Counted from the stretch's first letter, positions 8,722 through 18,362 are shown. The stretch: DNA of 64,000 nucleotides from an uncultured Ruminiclostridium sp. (GCA_934454635.1 CAKSFR010000001.1:62001-126000); one strand, 5' to 3'. Numbers and translations: made by a program. Notes: a model not told the origin generated them from the sequence alone.

Positions 8722-10067
8722 AGAAAAAAATAACTTTACCGTCGTATGTCGATATTCTGATAAAACGGTTAAAAAAAAGCGGCTTTGAAGCGTATGCTGT
8801 CGGCGGGTGCGTCCGCGACAGCCTGCTGGGCAAGATACCGAAAGACTATGACATAACCACAAATGCTCTTCCCGAGGATATGAAGCGCATTTTTTCGGAT
8901 TACAGAACCGTTGATACCGGAATACGCTTCGGCACGGTTACGGTCATTTCCGAAGGAAAGCCTATTGAGATTACAACTTACCGAACCGACGGGCTCTATT
9001 CAGACCATCGCAGACCCGAGAACGTAGAATTTTCGTCGTCGCTGGCTGAGGATTTGAAGCGCCGTGATTTTACAATAAATGCAATGGCATTTTCCGAAGA
9101 AACCGGAATAATCGACCTTTTCGAGGGAGAAAATGACCTTGAAAACGGGATAATAAGGGCGATCGGAGTTCCTGCCGAGCGGTTTAACGAGGACGCTCTG
9201 CGAATTATGCGCGGTCTGCGGTTTGCCGCCTGCGGCGATTTCACGATTGAACCGAAAACGGCTGCGGCAATACATGAGTGCGCACCGCTTTTGCGGAATA
9301 TTGCGGGAGAACGGATCGCAGCGGAGCTGAATCAGCTTATCTGCGCTGATTGTGAGGATATTCTGCGGGACTTTTATGACGTTTTCGCAGTTTTTATTCC
9401 TGAAATTACCCGCTGTCACGGTTTTGAACAGCATACAAAATATCATAATCGTGACGTTTATGAGCATATTCTGGCGACGGTTTCGGCGGTCGAACCGGTA
9501 TTGCCGCTAAGACTTGCCATGCTTTTTCACGATATGGCAAAACCTGATTATTTTACGATGTCGGATGACGGGGTCGGTCATTTTAAAGGTCACCCGAAAG
9601 GCAGTGCCGTAATCGCGGAACGCGTTCTGAGAGAGCTGAACTACGACTCAAAAACTATTACAGAAGTGACCGCTCTCGTTGAAAATCACGACATTATAAT
9701 TGAAAATCGTGAAAATCTGCTTAAACGTTATCTGAATAAATTCGGCGAGGAGCTTCTTTTTCATCTTATTGATGTTCATATCGCGGACGATATGGGAAAA
9801 GCGCCGCAGTTTATGCAGCGTATAGAAATCTACCGCGCAGCCCGCCGAACGGTTGTACATTTGCTTGAAATGAGGGAATGCTTCAGCCTAAGACAGCTTG
9901 CGGTAAACGGAAACGATATGAAGCTGCTGGGTCTTAGCGGAAAAGAGATAGGGGCAATGCTTGAAAAGCTGCTGTCCGAAGTTATAGACGAAAAATGTGA
10001 AAACGATAAAACAAAGCTGCTTGAAGCGGCGCAAAAGATAAGGAGTAATCAGAATGAGCGCAGTTGA
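8718..10067 (+). CDS. cca: CCA-adding tRNA nucleotidyltransferase with HD domain
   Basis: The 449-aa protein adds or repairs the 3' CCA of tRNAs. It has the class II motif VGGCVRDSLLG (about 26-36), the catalytic DYDI, the RRDFTINAMA flexible loop and the LFEGENDLENG motif in the first 140 residues, then the RNA-binding helices and an HD domain (LFHDMAKP and further His/Asp) in the C-terminal half. The length matches HD-containing bacterial CCA enzymes. The start overlaps the mtaD stop as ATGA, implying coupling. Confidence 0.92.
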   Translation: MKKKITLPSYVDILIKRLKKSGFEAYAVGGCVRDSLLGKIPKDYDITTNALPEDMKRIFSDYRTVDTGIRFGTVTVISEGKPIEITTYRTDGLYSDHRRPENVEFSSSLAEDLKRRDFTINAMAFSEETGIIDLFEGENDLENGIIRAIGVPAERFNEDALRIMRGLRFAACGDFTIEPKTAAAIHECAPLLRNIAGERIAAELNQLICADCEDILRDFYDVFAVFIPEITRCHGFEQHTKYHNRDVYEHILATVSAVEPVLPLRLAMLFHDMAKPDYFTMSDDGVGHFKGHPKGSAVIAERVLRELNYDSKTITEVTALVENHDIIIENRENLLKRYLNKFGEELLFHLIDVHIADDMGKAPQFMQRIEIYRAARRTVVHLLEMRECFSLRQLAVNGNDMKLLGLSGKEIGAMLEKLLSEVIDEKCENDKTKLLEAAQKIRSNQNERS

Positions 10068-11073
10068 CATCGGAATTGACCTCGGAACGGCAAATACGAT
10101 AATAACCGTCGGGGGAAAAGGCATTGTTATAGACGAACCGAGCGTTGTCGCTTATGATAAAAAGAAAAAGCAGGTACTTGCGGTCGGCGAAGAGGCGTAC
10201 CGTATGCTCGGAAGAACGCCCGAATATATCGTTGCGGTAAAACCACTGCGCGACGGGGTTATTTCCGACAATGAAATGGCTGAAGCGATGATAAGCGAGT
10301 TTATTCACAAGGTAAGCAGCAGCATGATGCTTAAGCCTCGGATAATTATATGCGTTCCGTCGTCGGTAACGGACGTTGAGTGCCGCGCGGTCGTTGAAGC
10401 TGCACTTTCAGCGGGAGCGAGAAAGGTGTATCTGATCGAGGAGCCGATTGCCGCTCTGCTCGGCGCGGGAGTTGACATTTCAAAGCCGAATGGAACAATG
10501 GTCGTTGATATCGGCGGAGGTACGGCAGATGTTGCGGTCGTGTCGTTTAACGGAATTGTTGAATCAAATTCAATAAAAATTGCGGGAAATAAACTTGACG
10601 CGGCTATTGCGCGGTTTATTTCACAGAAATATAAACTGTACATCGGAGAGAAAACTGCCGAACAGGCAAAAATCGAACTTGCAAATGTATTTGACCCGAC
10701 GGGTGAGAAAAAAATGACGGTAAAAGGTCGTCATCTCATAAAGGGACTGCCCGTAAGTCAGGAAATAACCGACGAGGACATTGCTCAGGCAATAAAGGAA
10801 CTTATAGACGAGCTTATAGACGGCATAAAAAAAGTGTTTGAGAAAACACCGCCGGAGCTTGTAGGCGATATAAAGCAAAACGGAATAGTTCTTACGGGCG
10901 GCGGAGCTATGCTCGGAGGGCTTGACAGGCTTGTTTCAAGGGAAACAGGCGTTCCGTGCTTTGTTGCCGACGAGCCGCTGAAATGCGTTGCAGAAGGAAC
11001 TGCGGCGGCATTCGGTCTTTCCGAGGAACTTCTCGACGGTTTTGAGAGAATATCCCTGTACAGATACAAATAA
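10054..11073 (+). CDS. Second MreB/Mbl-like actin homologue
   Basis: The 339-aa protein is a full-length MreB-family ATPase: [10 protein letters not shown] (phosphate 1), IEEPIAALLGAG, VVDIGGGTADVAV (phosphate 2) and LTGGGAMLGGL (adenosine motif). It is clearly a paralogue of the mreB at 29.5 kb but lies outside the mreBCD cluster, between cca and mutS2, as Mbl or MreBH genes do in other Firmicutes. It should polymerise at the membrane and guide lateral wall synthesis. It overlaps the 3' end of cca by 14 nt. Which paralogue (Mbl or MreBH) cannot be settled by eye. Confidence 0.88.
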   Translation: MSAVDIGIDLGTANTIITVGGKGIVIDEPSVVAYDKKKKQVLAVGEEAYRMLGRTPEYIVAVKPLRDGVISDNEMAEAMISEFIHKVSSSMMLKPRIIICVPSSVTDVECRAVVEAALSAGARKVYLIEEPIAALLGAGVDISKPNGTMVVDIGGGTADVAVVSFNGIVESNSIKIAGNKLDAAIARFISQKYKLYIGEKTAEQAKIELANVFDPTGEKKMTVKGRHLIKGLPVSQEITDEDIAQAIKELIDELIDGIKKVFEKTPPELVGDIKQNGIVLTGGGAMLGGLDRLVSRETGVPCFVADEPLKCVAEGTAAAFGLSEELLDGFERISLYRYK

Positions 11074-11088
11074 TTATGAGGATTAACT

Positions 11089-13470
11089 ATGAAAAGCGAA
11101 TACAGAAAGCTGGAGCTTGATAAAATTCTGGAACTGCTCAAAGAACAGGCGTGGAGCGACATTGCAAAGGAACGCGCTGCGCAGATCGTTCCGGATACCG
11201 AGCTTCACAAAATTAAAGAGGAATTAAAGAAAACTGACGACGCGTTTGTTCTTTCCGCAAAGTATGGAACGCCGCGTTTCTACAATATCAAGGACGTTTC
11301 GTTCAGCGTAAGGCGCGCTCAGCAAGGCGCAGCGCTCTCGCTTAGGGAGCTTCTGGATATAGGGCTGGTGCTTCGGGAGATCGACGGGCTTGTGAGCTGG
11401 TATGACAGCTGCGGCGGGGGGGAAACCTCTCTTCACCCTTATTTTTCGCTGCTTACTCCTAACAAAACGCTTGAAAATACCATATCAAATGCGATATTAT
11501 CCGAGGAAGAGCTTTCCGACGGTGCGAGCGGGGAACTTGCAAGAATAAGAAAAGCGATAATACGTCAGGGTGCAAAAATAAAAGAACAGCTCGACAAGCT
11601 GATAAAAAGTCAGACCAATCAGAAATATTTGCAGGAAGCGCTTGTTACTCAACGTGACGGACGTTACGTTGTTCCGGTAAAAACAGAGTATAAAGGACAG
11701 ATAAGCGGTCTGGTACACGACACATCGGCAACGGGAGCTACGCTTTTTATAGAGCCTATGGGAGTTGTTGACGCAAATAACGAAATACGCATTTTAAAGC
11801 GTGACGAGCAGATTGAAATCGAGCGGATTATCCGTGAAATGTCGGCAGATGTTGCTGAGTGCGGCGACGCTCTTCTGCGCGGAATCGAAAACGCTTTTAT
11901 TCTTGAAATGTACTTTGCAAAAGCAGGCTTAGGCGCAAAAATGAAAGCGATAACGCCTGAGCTTTCCGAACAGCCCGTTCTCAGACTGAACAAGGCGCGT
12001 CACCCGCTTATTCCGCAGGAACGCGTTGTTCCGACAACGATTATTCTCGGAGAAACATACACCGAACTGATTATAACTGGTCCGAACACGGGCGGTAAGA
12101 CGGTTGCGCTAAAAACTGCGGGACTTCTCACGCTGATGACTATGTGCGGGCTTATGATACCTGCTGCTGATGACAGCGTTGTCGGTATTTTTTCGGACAT
12201 TCTTGTGGATATAGGCGACGAACAGAGTATTGAACAAAGCCTTTCGACCTTTTCCGCACACATGACGAATATCATTGGGATAATGAAATCGGCTAACGAG
12301 CGTTCGCTTATTCTGTTGGACGAATTAGGCTCGGGAACCGACCCTGTCGAGGGCGCGGCGCTTGCGGTTTCGGTGCTGTCGTATTTCCGCGATATGGACA
12401 GCCGAGTTATGGCGACAACGCACTATCAGGAAGTTAAAATGTTCGCAATTGAGCAGGAAGGCGTAGAAAATGCATCGTGCGAATTTGATATTGCAACGTT
12501 AAGACCCACATACAAGCTGATAATCGGCGTTCCCGGAAAATCCAATGCTTTTGCAATCGTAAAACGGCTCGGAATGTCAGATGATATAATTAATGACGCG
12601 AAGAAACTGGTAGGCGACGAAAGCAAGCGCTTTGAAAGGGTTATCGAGAACCTCGAAAAGACTCGTCAGGAGCTTGACGCATTGCGTGAAACGGCACAAA
12701 TTGAAGCTCGCAATGCCAAGCAGCTTACCGATGAACTGAAAGAGAAAGAAGAAAACTTTGAGAAGCAGAAAGAATTTGAACTAAGTAAAGCACGTTCGCA
12801 GGCGATGAGTATTGTTGAACAGACTCGTGCCGGCGCGGATAAACTGATGAACGAGCTCGAGGAGATGAAAAAGGAAAAGGATAAATCCGATTTTTCCGCA
12901 ATGGTAAAATCATCGCGTTCAAAGGCAAATTCTGCGCTGAACAGTATGTCTGACCGTGCAAATCCCGTAATTGAAAAGAAAAAAAGCAAATATGTCCTGC
13001 CGAGAGAACTTCGCGTCGGTGATACCGTTCGCCTTATGAATATAGGCAACACGGGAACGGTTATTTCGCTTCCCGACGCGGGCGGAAACTGCGTTGTTCA
13101 AATCGGAATGATGAAAACACGCACAAAGACCGATAATCTTGAACTTATTCTTGAACAGGCGCCGCCGAAGAAAAAACAGAGCGGCAGCAATATCAAAAAA
13201 TCAGTTCAGTCCAACATGACGCGAAAATCCAGCCTTGAGGTTGATATTCGCGGAATGATGACGGACGAGGGGATTATGGAGGTTGACCGCTTTATTGACA
13301 GTTGTCTGCTCGGCGGGATCGAAACAATAACCATTATTCACGGAAAGGGAACGGGCGCGCTGCGGGCTGCTGTACATCAATTCCTGAAGCACAATAAGCA
13401 CGTTAAAAGCTATCGTCTGGGAGCATACGGCGAGGGCGAGGCGGGCGTTACTGTAGCTGAGCTTAAATAA
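11089..13470 (+). CDS. mutS2: MutS2 family ATPase / endonuclease with Smr domain
   Basis: The 793-aa protein has the MutS2 layout: an N-terminal core, an ABC ATPase with Walker A GPNTGGKT (about 330-337), the signature around LSTFSAHM and Walker B LILLDELGSGTDP, a long charged coiled coil at about 515-620, a KOW-like segment, and a C-terminal Smr nuclease domain (LEVDIRGM and IHGKGTGALR). It lacks the mismatch-recognition domain of MutS1. Roles known for the family are suppression of homologous recombination and rescue of collided ribosomes. The length is typical. Confidence 0.93.
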   Translation: MKSEYRKLELDKILELLKEQAWSDIAKERAAQIVPDTELHKIKEELKKTDDAFVLSAKYGTPRFYNIKDVSFSVRRAQQGAALSLRELLDIGLVLREIDGLVSWYDSCGGGETSLHPYFSLLTPNKTLENTISNAILSEEELSDGASGELARIRKAIIRQGAKIKEQLDKLIKSQTNQKYLQEALVTQRDGRYVVPVKTEYKGQISGLVHDTSATGATLFIEPMGVVDANNEIRILKRDEQIEIERIIREMSADVAECGDALLRGIENAFILEMYFAKAGLGAKMKAITPELSEQPVLRLNKARHPLIPQERVVPTTIILGETYTELIITGPNTGGKTVALKTAGLLTLMTMCGLMIPAADDSVVGIFSDILVDIGDEQSIEQSLSTFSAHMTNIIGIMKSANERSLILLDELGSGTDPVEGAALAVSVLSYFRDMDSRVMATTHYQEVKMFAIEQEGVENASCEFDIATLRPTYKLIIGVPGKSNAFAIVKRLGMSDDIINDAKKLVGDESKRFERVIENLEKTRQELDALRETAQIEARNAKQLTDELKEKEENFEKQKEFELSKARSQAMSIVEQTRAGADKLMNELEEMKKEKDKSDFSAMVKSSRSKANSALNSMSDRANPVIEKKKSKYVLPRELRVGDTVRLMNIGNTGTVISLPDAGGNCVVQIGMMKTRTKTDNLELILEQAPPKKKQSGSNIKKSVQSNMTRKSSLEVDIRGMMTDEGIMEVDRFIDSCLLGGIETITIIHGKGTGALRAAVHQFLKHNKHVKSYRLGAYGEGEAGVTVAELK

Positions 13471-13482
13471 ACGGAGGTTAAA

Positions 13483-14256
13483 ATGGCTGACTGGAATCCC
13501 GAAAGCTATCTTAAATTCAAAAAGGAAAGAACACGCCCGTCTGTTGATTTGGCGGATAAGATTGAAATCAAAAATCCGAAAAAGATAATCGACATAGGCT
13601 GCGGTCCCGGAAACAGCACGGCTGTTTTGAAGCATCGTTTTCCAAATGCTGAAATAATCGGCATAGATAACTCACCGAATATGATTGAAGCGGCGGCAAA
13701 GACTTACCCGGACATTGAGTTCCGTCTTATCGACGCGTCGTGTGAACTTGACAAACTCGGCGAAAATACCTTTGACGTTGTTTTTTCAAATGCGTGTATT
13801 CAGTGGCTTCCGAATCATTCTGAGCTGCTTGCCGAAATGATGAAGCTGCTTAAAAAGAACGGGGTGATGGCGGTGCAGATACCCGTTAATTACGACGAGC
13901 CGATTCACAAAATAATCCGCAGTATTTCCGAAAGCGATAAATGGCGCGACAGGCTGTCGGGAACACGAAGCATTGCAACGCTTTCCGAAGAAGAATACTT
14001 TGACATTCTTTCTCGGATCTCGTCAGATTTTTCTATGTGGAAAACGATTTATTTTCATCGTATGCCATCGCACGAAAGCATAATAGAGTGGTATCGCGCA
14101 ACGGGCTTAAAGCCGTATCTTTCGCAACTCGGTGAAAATGAGAAACAGGTTCTTGAAGCGCAGATACTTGAAGAGTTGAAAAGGCAGTATCCGCTCCGTC
14201 AAAACGGCGAGATAATTTTCAGATTCCCAAGGCTATTTTTTACGGCAATAAAATAA
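13483..14256 (+). CDS. tam: Trans-aconitate 2-methyltransferase-like SAM methyltransferase
   Basis: The 257-aa protein has a class I methyltransferase fold with motif IIDIGCGPGNST at about 36-47, an acidic GIDNSPNM strand-2 end, and the Tam-type segments SNACIQWLPNH and ATGLKPYL. Tam methylates trans-aconitate, a damaged citric-acid-cycle metabolite. It follows mutS2 closely with ACGGAGG before the ATG, and a strong terminator follows it. Another small acid may be the real acceptor. Confidence 0.8.
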   Translation: MADWNPESYLKFKKERTRPSVDLADKIEIKNPKKIIDIGCGPGNSTAVLKHRFPNAEIIGIDNSPNMIEAAAKTYPDIEFRLIDASCELDKLGENTFDVVFSNACIQWLPNHSELLAEMMKLLKKNGVMAVQIPVNYDEPIHKIIRSISESDKWRDRLSGTRSIATLSEEEYFDILSRISSDFSMWKTIYFHRMPSHESIIEWYRATGLKPYLSQLGENEKQVLEAQILEELKRQYPLRQNGEIIFRFPRLFFTAIK

Positions 14257-14263
14257 TGAACAG

Positions 14264-14297
14264 GACAGTCTTTCAGAAAAGAAAGGCTGTCTTTTTT
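14264..14297 (+). terminator. Rho-independent terminator after tam
   Basis: Stem GACAGTCTTTC / GAAAGGCTGTC (one G-T pair), loop AGAAAA, six T residues. It separates the salvage-mutS2-tam run from the spoIIIA operon. Confidence 0.9.
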
Positions 14298-14365
14298 GTT
14301 CTACACTTGTCCGACGCCGCATACATTTTAATGCTGATTCCCATTTAAATGAGAAAGGAGAAAAA

Positions 14366-15352
14366 ATGCAGCGTTTTCTTGAAGCAATCTCTTTTCTTCC
14401 GCCTTTTGAACAGCTTCTTCAGGGCGTTCCGCGAAAAACAGCGTGCGAAGCCGCCGAAATACGCATTCGTTCGGGGCGTCCGATAGTTGTTTTCACAAGC
14501 GGCGGAAGCTATATTTGCGGTATGCGCAAGGCTTTGACCGAAGAAATATCCCGATGTATATATAATTTCGGTGAATATTCGCTTTACAGCCATGAAAAGG
14601 AGCTTTCCGAAGGTTTTTTTACTCTCCGCGGAGGACACCGCGCTTCTTTTACAGGGACGGCAGTAAATAAAAACGGAAAAAGAGAATCAATCCGTGAATT
14701 TTCATCGATTTGCCTGCGTATAGCGCGTGAACATCACGGAATAGCCCTGCCGCTGTATCAGCTGACGACAAAGCTTGCCGATATGAGAGGACTGCTTGTA
14801 GTCGGTCCGCCGTTAAGTGCAAAAACGACCGTTCTTCGTGATTATTGCAGACTGCTTGCCGCAGATAACAAGGTTGCGGTCATAGATGAACGAGGTGAAA
14901 TTGCAGCCGTGCATAACGGAATGCCGGAAAATGATGTGGGACTGAACAGTGATATTCTTACGGGGTTTACAAAGGCTGACGGAATTGAGCACGCCGTAAG
15001 GCTTCTTTCTCCGGATTATATAATCTGTGATGAAATAGGGCGGGATTACCGTGAGGTTTTTGCTTGCTCGGGGAGAGGGGTAATTCCGGTTTTATCGGCT
15101 CATTGCCGCTGTATCGGCGATGTTTTCAGAAATGAAGCGACGCTCGAACTTATCCGCTCACAAGCGGTGAACTATGTTGCGCTTATGAGCGGTTCGCCGG
15201 ATATAGGCAGGCTTAAAGGAGTGTGGAAAATCGAAAATGAGAATACTGCTTGCATTAACGACAGCAATAATTTGCTTTTTCATAGGAATAACAATATCTC
15301 AAAAAAAGAAGTTCCGCGTCAGGCAGCTTACACAGCTCTTGTCAATGCTTGA
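14366..15352 (+). CDS. spoIIIAA: Stage III sporulation protein AA (secretion-type ATPase)
   Basis: The 328-aa protein is the ATPase of the SpoIIIA-SpoIIQ channel between mother cell and forespore. The RecA-like core carries VIDERGEIA and the Walker B strand YIICDEIGRD. Walker A reads GPPLSAKTT, so the second glycine of GxxxxGK(T/S) is replaced by Ala while the Lys is kept. The frame continues about 38 residues past the usual end (near the KGVWKIEN segment) and overlaps spoIIIAB by 116 nt, giving an Asn-rich tail of no recognisable fold. GAAAGGAG precedes the ATG. It is the first gene of an eight-gene operon. Confidence 0.9.
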   Translation: MQRFLEAISFLPPFEQLLQGVPRKTACEAAEIRIRSGRPIVVFTSGGSYICGMRKALTEEISRCIYNFGEYSLYSHEKELSEGFFTLRGGHRASFTGTAVNKNGKRESIREFSSICLRIAREHHGIALPLYQLTTKLADMRGLLVVGPPLSAKTTVLRDYCRLLAADNKVAVIDERGEIAAVHNGMPENDVGLNSDILTGFTKADGIEHAVRLLSPDYIICDEIGRDYREVFACSGRGVIPVLSAHCRCIGDVFRNEATLELIRSQAVNYVALMSGSPDIGRLKGVWKIENENTACINDSNNLLFHRNNNISKKEVPRQAAYTALVNA

Positions 15353-15737
15353 AGAAATGCGTGCGATTATAGGATTCAGCGCGCCGCCGATAAAGGAAGT
15401 GCTGAAAGGACTGTCGGAAAGAGCCGACTTTTCGGATTTTGAATTTCTATGTGAAGTTAAGGCGGAATACGAAAAAAATCCCGATATTCACCGTGCATGG
15501 AGAAGCACGTCCTTACAAGCCGAAGGCTTTTCCGAAAAGGATCGCAGACTGCTTATCGGAATAGGCGAGCAGCTTGGAACAACGGATATACACGGGCAGA
15601 TTTTAATGCTTGAAGCGGCTGAAAAAGCATTGCACATTTATCTTAATGAAGCTCGCAGCGATTATAGCACAAAGGGAGCAATGCTGCAAAAAACATGGAC
15701 GCTTTGCGGTATTGCCGCGGGAATACTGCTGCTCTGA
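15237..15737 (+). CDS. spoIIIAB: Stage III sporulation protein AB
   Basis: The 166-aa protein has an N-terminal membrane segment (about 4-20) followed by a helical cytoplasmic domain related to type II secretion GspF, and a C-terminal hydrophobic stretch. This layout, length and the LLSMLEEMRAIIGF segment are typical of SpoIIIAB. Its ATG lies inside the spoIIIAA frame, with AAAGGAG about 15 nt upstream, so initiation may depend on coupling. Confidence 0.9.
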   Translation: MRILLALTTAIICFFIGITISQKKKFRVRQLTQLLSMLEEMRAIIGFSAPPIKEVLKGLSERADFSDFEFLCEVKAEYEKNPDIHRAWRSTSLQAEGFSEKDRRLLIGIGEQLGTTDIHGQILMLEAAEKALHIYLNEARSDYSTKGAMLQKTWTLCGIAAGILLL

Positions 15738-15751
15738 AAGGAAGCTGTAAC

Positions 15752-15946
15752 GTGAATGTTGATTTAATTTTCAAGATTGCGGGAATAGGAATCGTTGTCG
15801 CGATACTCAATCTACTGCTTCAGCGCTCGGGCAGGGACGAGCAGGCGATGATGACGACAATAGCGGGTCTGATCGTTGTTATGATGCTGCTGATAAGTGA
15901 AATCGGCACGCTTTTCGACACGATCCGCTCCGTTTTTGATTTGTGA
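15752..15946 (+). CDS. spoIIIAC: Stage III sporulation protein AC
   Basis: The 64-aa protein has two membrane helices joined by the short QRSGRDEQA loop, which is the hallmark of SpoIIIAC, a component of the mother-cell side of the feeding channel. I start it at the GTG at 15752, 9 nt after AAAGGA; a longer upstream frame overlaps spoIIIAB and has no ribosome binding site. Its TGA overlaps the spoIIIAD ATG. Confidence 0.92.
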   Translation: MNVDLIFKIAGIGIVVAILNLLLQRSGRDEQAMMTTIAGLIVVMMLLISEIGTLFDTIRSVFDL

Positions 15947-16332
15947 TGAATGTTTTTGCGATCGTCGGAGCGGGAATCGCCGCCGCTGCGCTTTCTGCGG
16001 TGCTTCGACAGTATAACAAGGAATTTGGACTTTACATATCTCTCGGTGCAAGCGCTGTTATCCTTATTGCCGTACTCTGCGCGGTCAATCCGCTTCTGGA
16101 GCTTGTCGGTGAGCTTAACGAAACGGCGGGAACAGACACGGCGTATCTGTCAATATTGCTTAAAGCGGTCGCCGTGTGCTATGTCACGCAGCTTGCCTCG
16201 GACTGCTGTAAGGACAGCGGGGAAGCGGCAATAGCCTCGCGGATCGATTTTGCGGGAAGAATTGCCGTTTTGCTGATTTCGGTACCGCTTTTCGAGAGTA
16301 TGCTGAGCCTTATAAAGGATTTAATTTTCTGA
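15946..16332 (+). CDS. spoIIIAD: Stage III sporulation protein AD
   Basis: The 128-aa protein consists of three or four hydrophobic segments and contains the conserved RQYNKEFGLY loop near residue 22 and a DCCKDSGE loop near 88, both typical of SpoIIIAD. It is a membrane component of the SpoIIIA complex. The start overlaps the spoIIIAC stop (GATG arrangement) and its own stop overlaps the spoIIIAE start, so the three genes are tightly coupled. Confidence 0.92.
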   Translation: MNVFAIVGAGIAAAALSAVLRQYNKEFGLYISLGASAVILIAVLCAVNPLLELVGELNETAGTDTAYLSILLKAVAVCYVTQLASDCCKDSGEAAIASRIDFAGRIAVLLISVPLFESMLSLIKDLIF

Positions 16333-17429
16333 TGTTGAAAAAATTACTCTTTTTATTTTTTTTCATGACTGCCGCAGCTTTTTTTACTTTTACGACAAGT
16401 GCGGAAAGCGCAGATTACGGCACGGGTGAGATATATGACGCGCTTCCCGAAAATGCCCGCGATTTTATGGACGAGCATGGAGTTACTCCGGAAAACGGCG
16501 GCTCGGAATATCTTGACCCGACAAATGTTCTGAGTGATATATGGCTGATTTTCCTTGACAGCATTTCCGCTCCGCTTAAAATGTTCACTTCGCTGCTGGC
16601 GGTGATACTTCTCACTTCGCTGCTTGGAGGAATAAACGGTGCGTCAGGCGGCGAAAACAGTGCTTTGCCGCTTATTTCCTCGCTTATATCGGCAATAATT
16701 GTTTCGACATACATAAGCGGAATTTTAGACACCATAGGCGCGTCGGTATCGGCGGCTTCAGACTTCACATCGGTGTTTGTTCCCGTTTTTGCGGGAATAA
16801 TCGCGGTAAGCGGACAGGCTGCGACCGCTTCTGTCTTTACATCGGTAATGCTTATTGTAATACAGATACTTATGCAGATAACGGTGCAGCTTTTATTGCC
16901 GTTTGCGGGACTTATGCTTGGTGTGACTGCGGCGGGCGGACTTAATTCAGACCTTAAAATAGATAAACTCGGCGAAGGTGTAAAAAAAGTCATAATATGG
17001 GCGCTCGGGCTTATAATGACCGTTTTTATAGGCATACTCTCGCTTCAAAGCGCAATATCGGCGTCAGCTGATTCAGTCACACTGCGGGCGGCTAAATTTG
17101 CCGTATCAAACGGCATACCGTTCGTAGGAGGCGCTGTTTCCGACGCGCTTGCGACAGTAAAGAGCAGTATAATTTTGCTTAAATCGGGAGTGGGGAGCTT
17201 CGGCATAATAGCGGGAAGCTGTATACTTCTTCCTGTTATGATACACGCACTGTGCTATCGACTGTTTCTGTTTTTGGCAGGCGTTGTCAGCGAAATGTTT
17301 TCGACGGATAAAATAACCGGTATGATACGGTGCGGAGAAAATGTCGTTTCTATACTTATTGCGGTAATATCGTGCTTTTATCTTTTTATAACGATCTCAA
17401 CCGCACTGCTCATGCTTTTGTGCAGGTAG
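16332..17429 (+). CDS. spoIIIAE: Stage III sporulation protein AE
   Basis: The 365-aa protein has a cleavable-looking N-terminal signal, an extracytoplasmic region of about 60 residues and then six to eight membrane helices rich in Ser, Ala and Gly, as in SpoIIIAE, the large membrane subunit of the SpoIIIA channel. It sits in the expected place between AD and AF. No unusual change is visible. Confidence 0.92.
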   Translation: MLKKLLFLFFFMTAAAFFTFTTSAESADYGTGEIYDALPENARDFMDEHGVTPENGGSEYLDPTNVLSDIWLIFLDSISAPLKMFTSLLAVILLTSLLGGINGASGGENSALPLISSLISAIIVSTYISGILDTIGASVSAASDFTSVFVPVFAGIIAVSGQAATASVFTSVMLIVIQILMQITVQLLLPFAGLMLGVTAAGGLNSDLKIDKLGEGVKKVIIWALGLIMTVFIGILSLQSAISASADSVTLRAAKFAVSNGIPFVGGAVSDALATVKSSIILLKSGVGSFGIIAGSCILLPVMIHALCYRLFLFLAGVVSEMFSTDKITGMIRCGENVVSILIAVISCFYLFITISTALLMLLCR

Positions 17430-17438
17430 GAGGAAATT

Positions 17439-17903
17439 ATGAGAAGCATTCTTTTTCAGATTTGCGCCGCTGCAATGATAACCGCCGTCCTTAAAGCGCT
17501 GCTCCCGTCGGAGAAATGCAGCAAGCAGATAAAAATACTGATCTCGTGCTATTTTATTGTGGTTATTGTTACTGCATTCCGCTCGCAGCCGCTGTTTGAA
17601 GATATTTTTTCGGGATTCGGCGTTGATACAAAATATTATGATTACTCGGTTTCGCTTGAAAGGCATACCGCCGATGAAACGGCTCTCATTTTGCGGCAGC
17701 GGCTCGGCGAAAAGCTTAACGAGCAGGAAATTTATCCCGAAAAAATTTACATTGACGTTAATATTGCGGACAGTTCAAGCATATCTATTAGTGAAATAAG
17801 GCTTGTTTTAAAAAATTCAAATGAAGAAATCAAGGAAAAGGCGGTGAGAATAGTACGGAGCTATGTCGGTACACAAACAAAGATCACCATAGAGGAGCAG
17901 TAA
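17439..17903 (+). CDS. spoIIIAF: Stage III sporulation protein AF
   Basis: The 154-aa protein has two N-terminal membrane helices (about 5-20 and 32-46) and a soluble C-terminal domain with a beta-alpha pattern like the ring-building motif of SpoIIIAF, AG and AH. GGAGGAAATT precedes the ATG. It is part of the SpoIIIA feeding channel. Confidence 0.9.
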   Translation: MRSILFQICAAAMITAVLKALLPSEKCSKQIKILISCYFIVVIVTAFRSQPLFEDIFSGFGVDTKYYDYSVSLERHTADETALILRQRLGEKLNEQEIYPEKIYIDVNIADSSSISISEIRLVLKNSNEEIKEKAVRIVRSYVGTQTKITIEEQ

Positions 17904-17904
17904 A

Positions 17905-18345
17905 ATGAAGGGGATATTCAATTTCAGGGAGATTGGAAAAATTTTTGAAAAGGATAAGAAATACACGCTGATAATTATTGCGGGAGCAGCGATAATACTG
18001 CTTCTTGCACTTATCCCGTCGGGAAGCGGAAAAAACGAAAACGTCGGTGTTCTCAGCGGAGAGGAGTTATCAAAATACGAGCGAACGCTTGAGAGCCGCC
18101 TGACCGAGATCCTGTCGGAGATTGAAAATATCGGCGAGATAAAAGTAATGGTTTCCCTTGACGCTTCCGCACGAACAGAATACGGTAAAAATGCCGATAT
18201 GCTTCTTGAGATGAAAATGCCGGAGGTGCGCGGGGTTATCGTGGTATGTTCTGGCGGAGATGATATCATCGTCTGTGAAAAAGTCGTCCGTGCGGTTACG
18301 GGAGTTTTTGCAATCAGTTCAACAAGAGTGAGCGTAATGAAATAA
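17905..18345 (+). CDS. spoIIIAG: Stage III sporulation protein AG
   Basis: The 146-aa protein has one membrane helix (about 21-38) and an extracytoplasmic domain with the LTEILSEIENIGEIKVMVSLD segment, the ring-building motif of SpoIIIAG, which forms the large ring in the space between the two membranes. It is somewhat shorter than the Bacillus protein. It starts 2 nt after spoIIIAF behind GAGGAG. Confidence 0.92.
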   Translation: MKGIFNFREIGKIFEKDKKYTLIIIAGAAIILLLALIPSGSGKNENVGVLSGEELSKYERTLESRLTEILSEIENIGEIKVMVSLDASARTEYGKNADMLLEMKMPEVRGVIVVCSGGDDIIVCEKVVRAVTGVFAISSTRVSVMK

Positions 18346-18362
18346 TCAAAGGAGATTATGTT

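Noticed and set aside
16415..17035. 206-codon minus-strand frame opposite spoIIIAE
   Set aside because: Ser/Ile/Pro-rich shadow of a membrane protein gene; low-complexity and no start signal.
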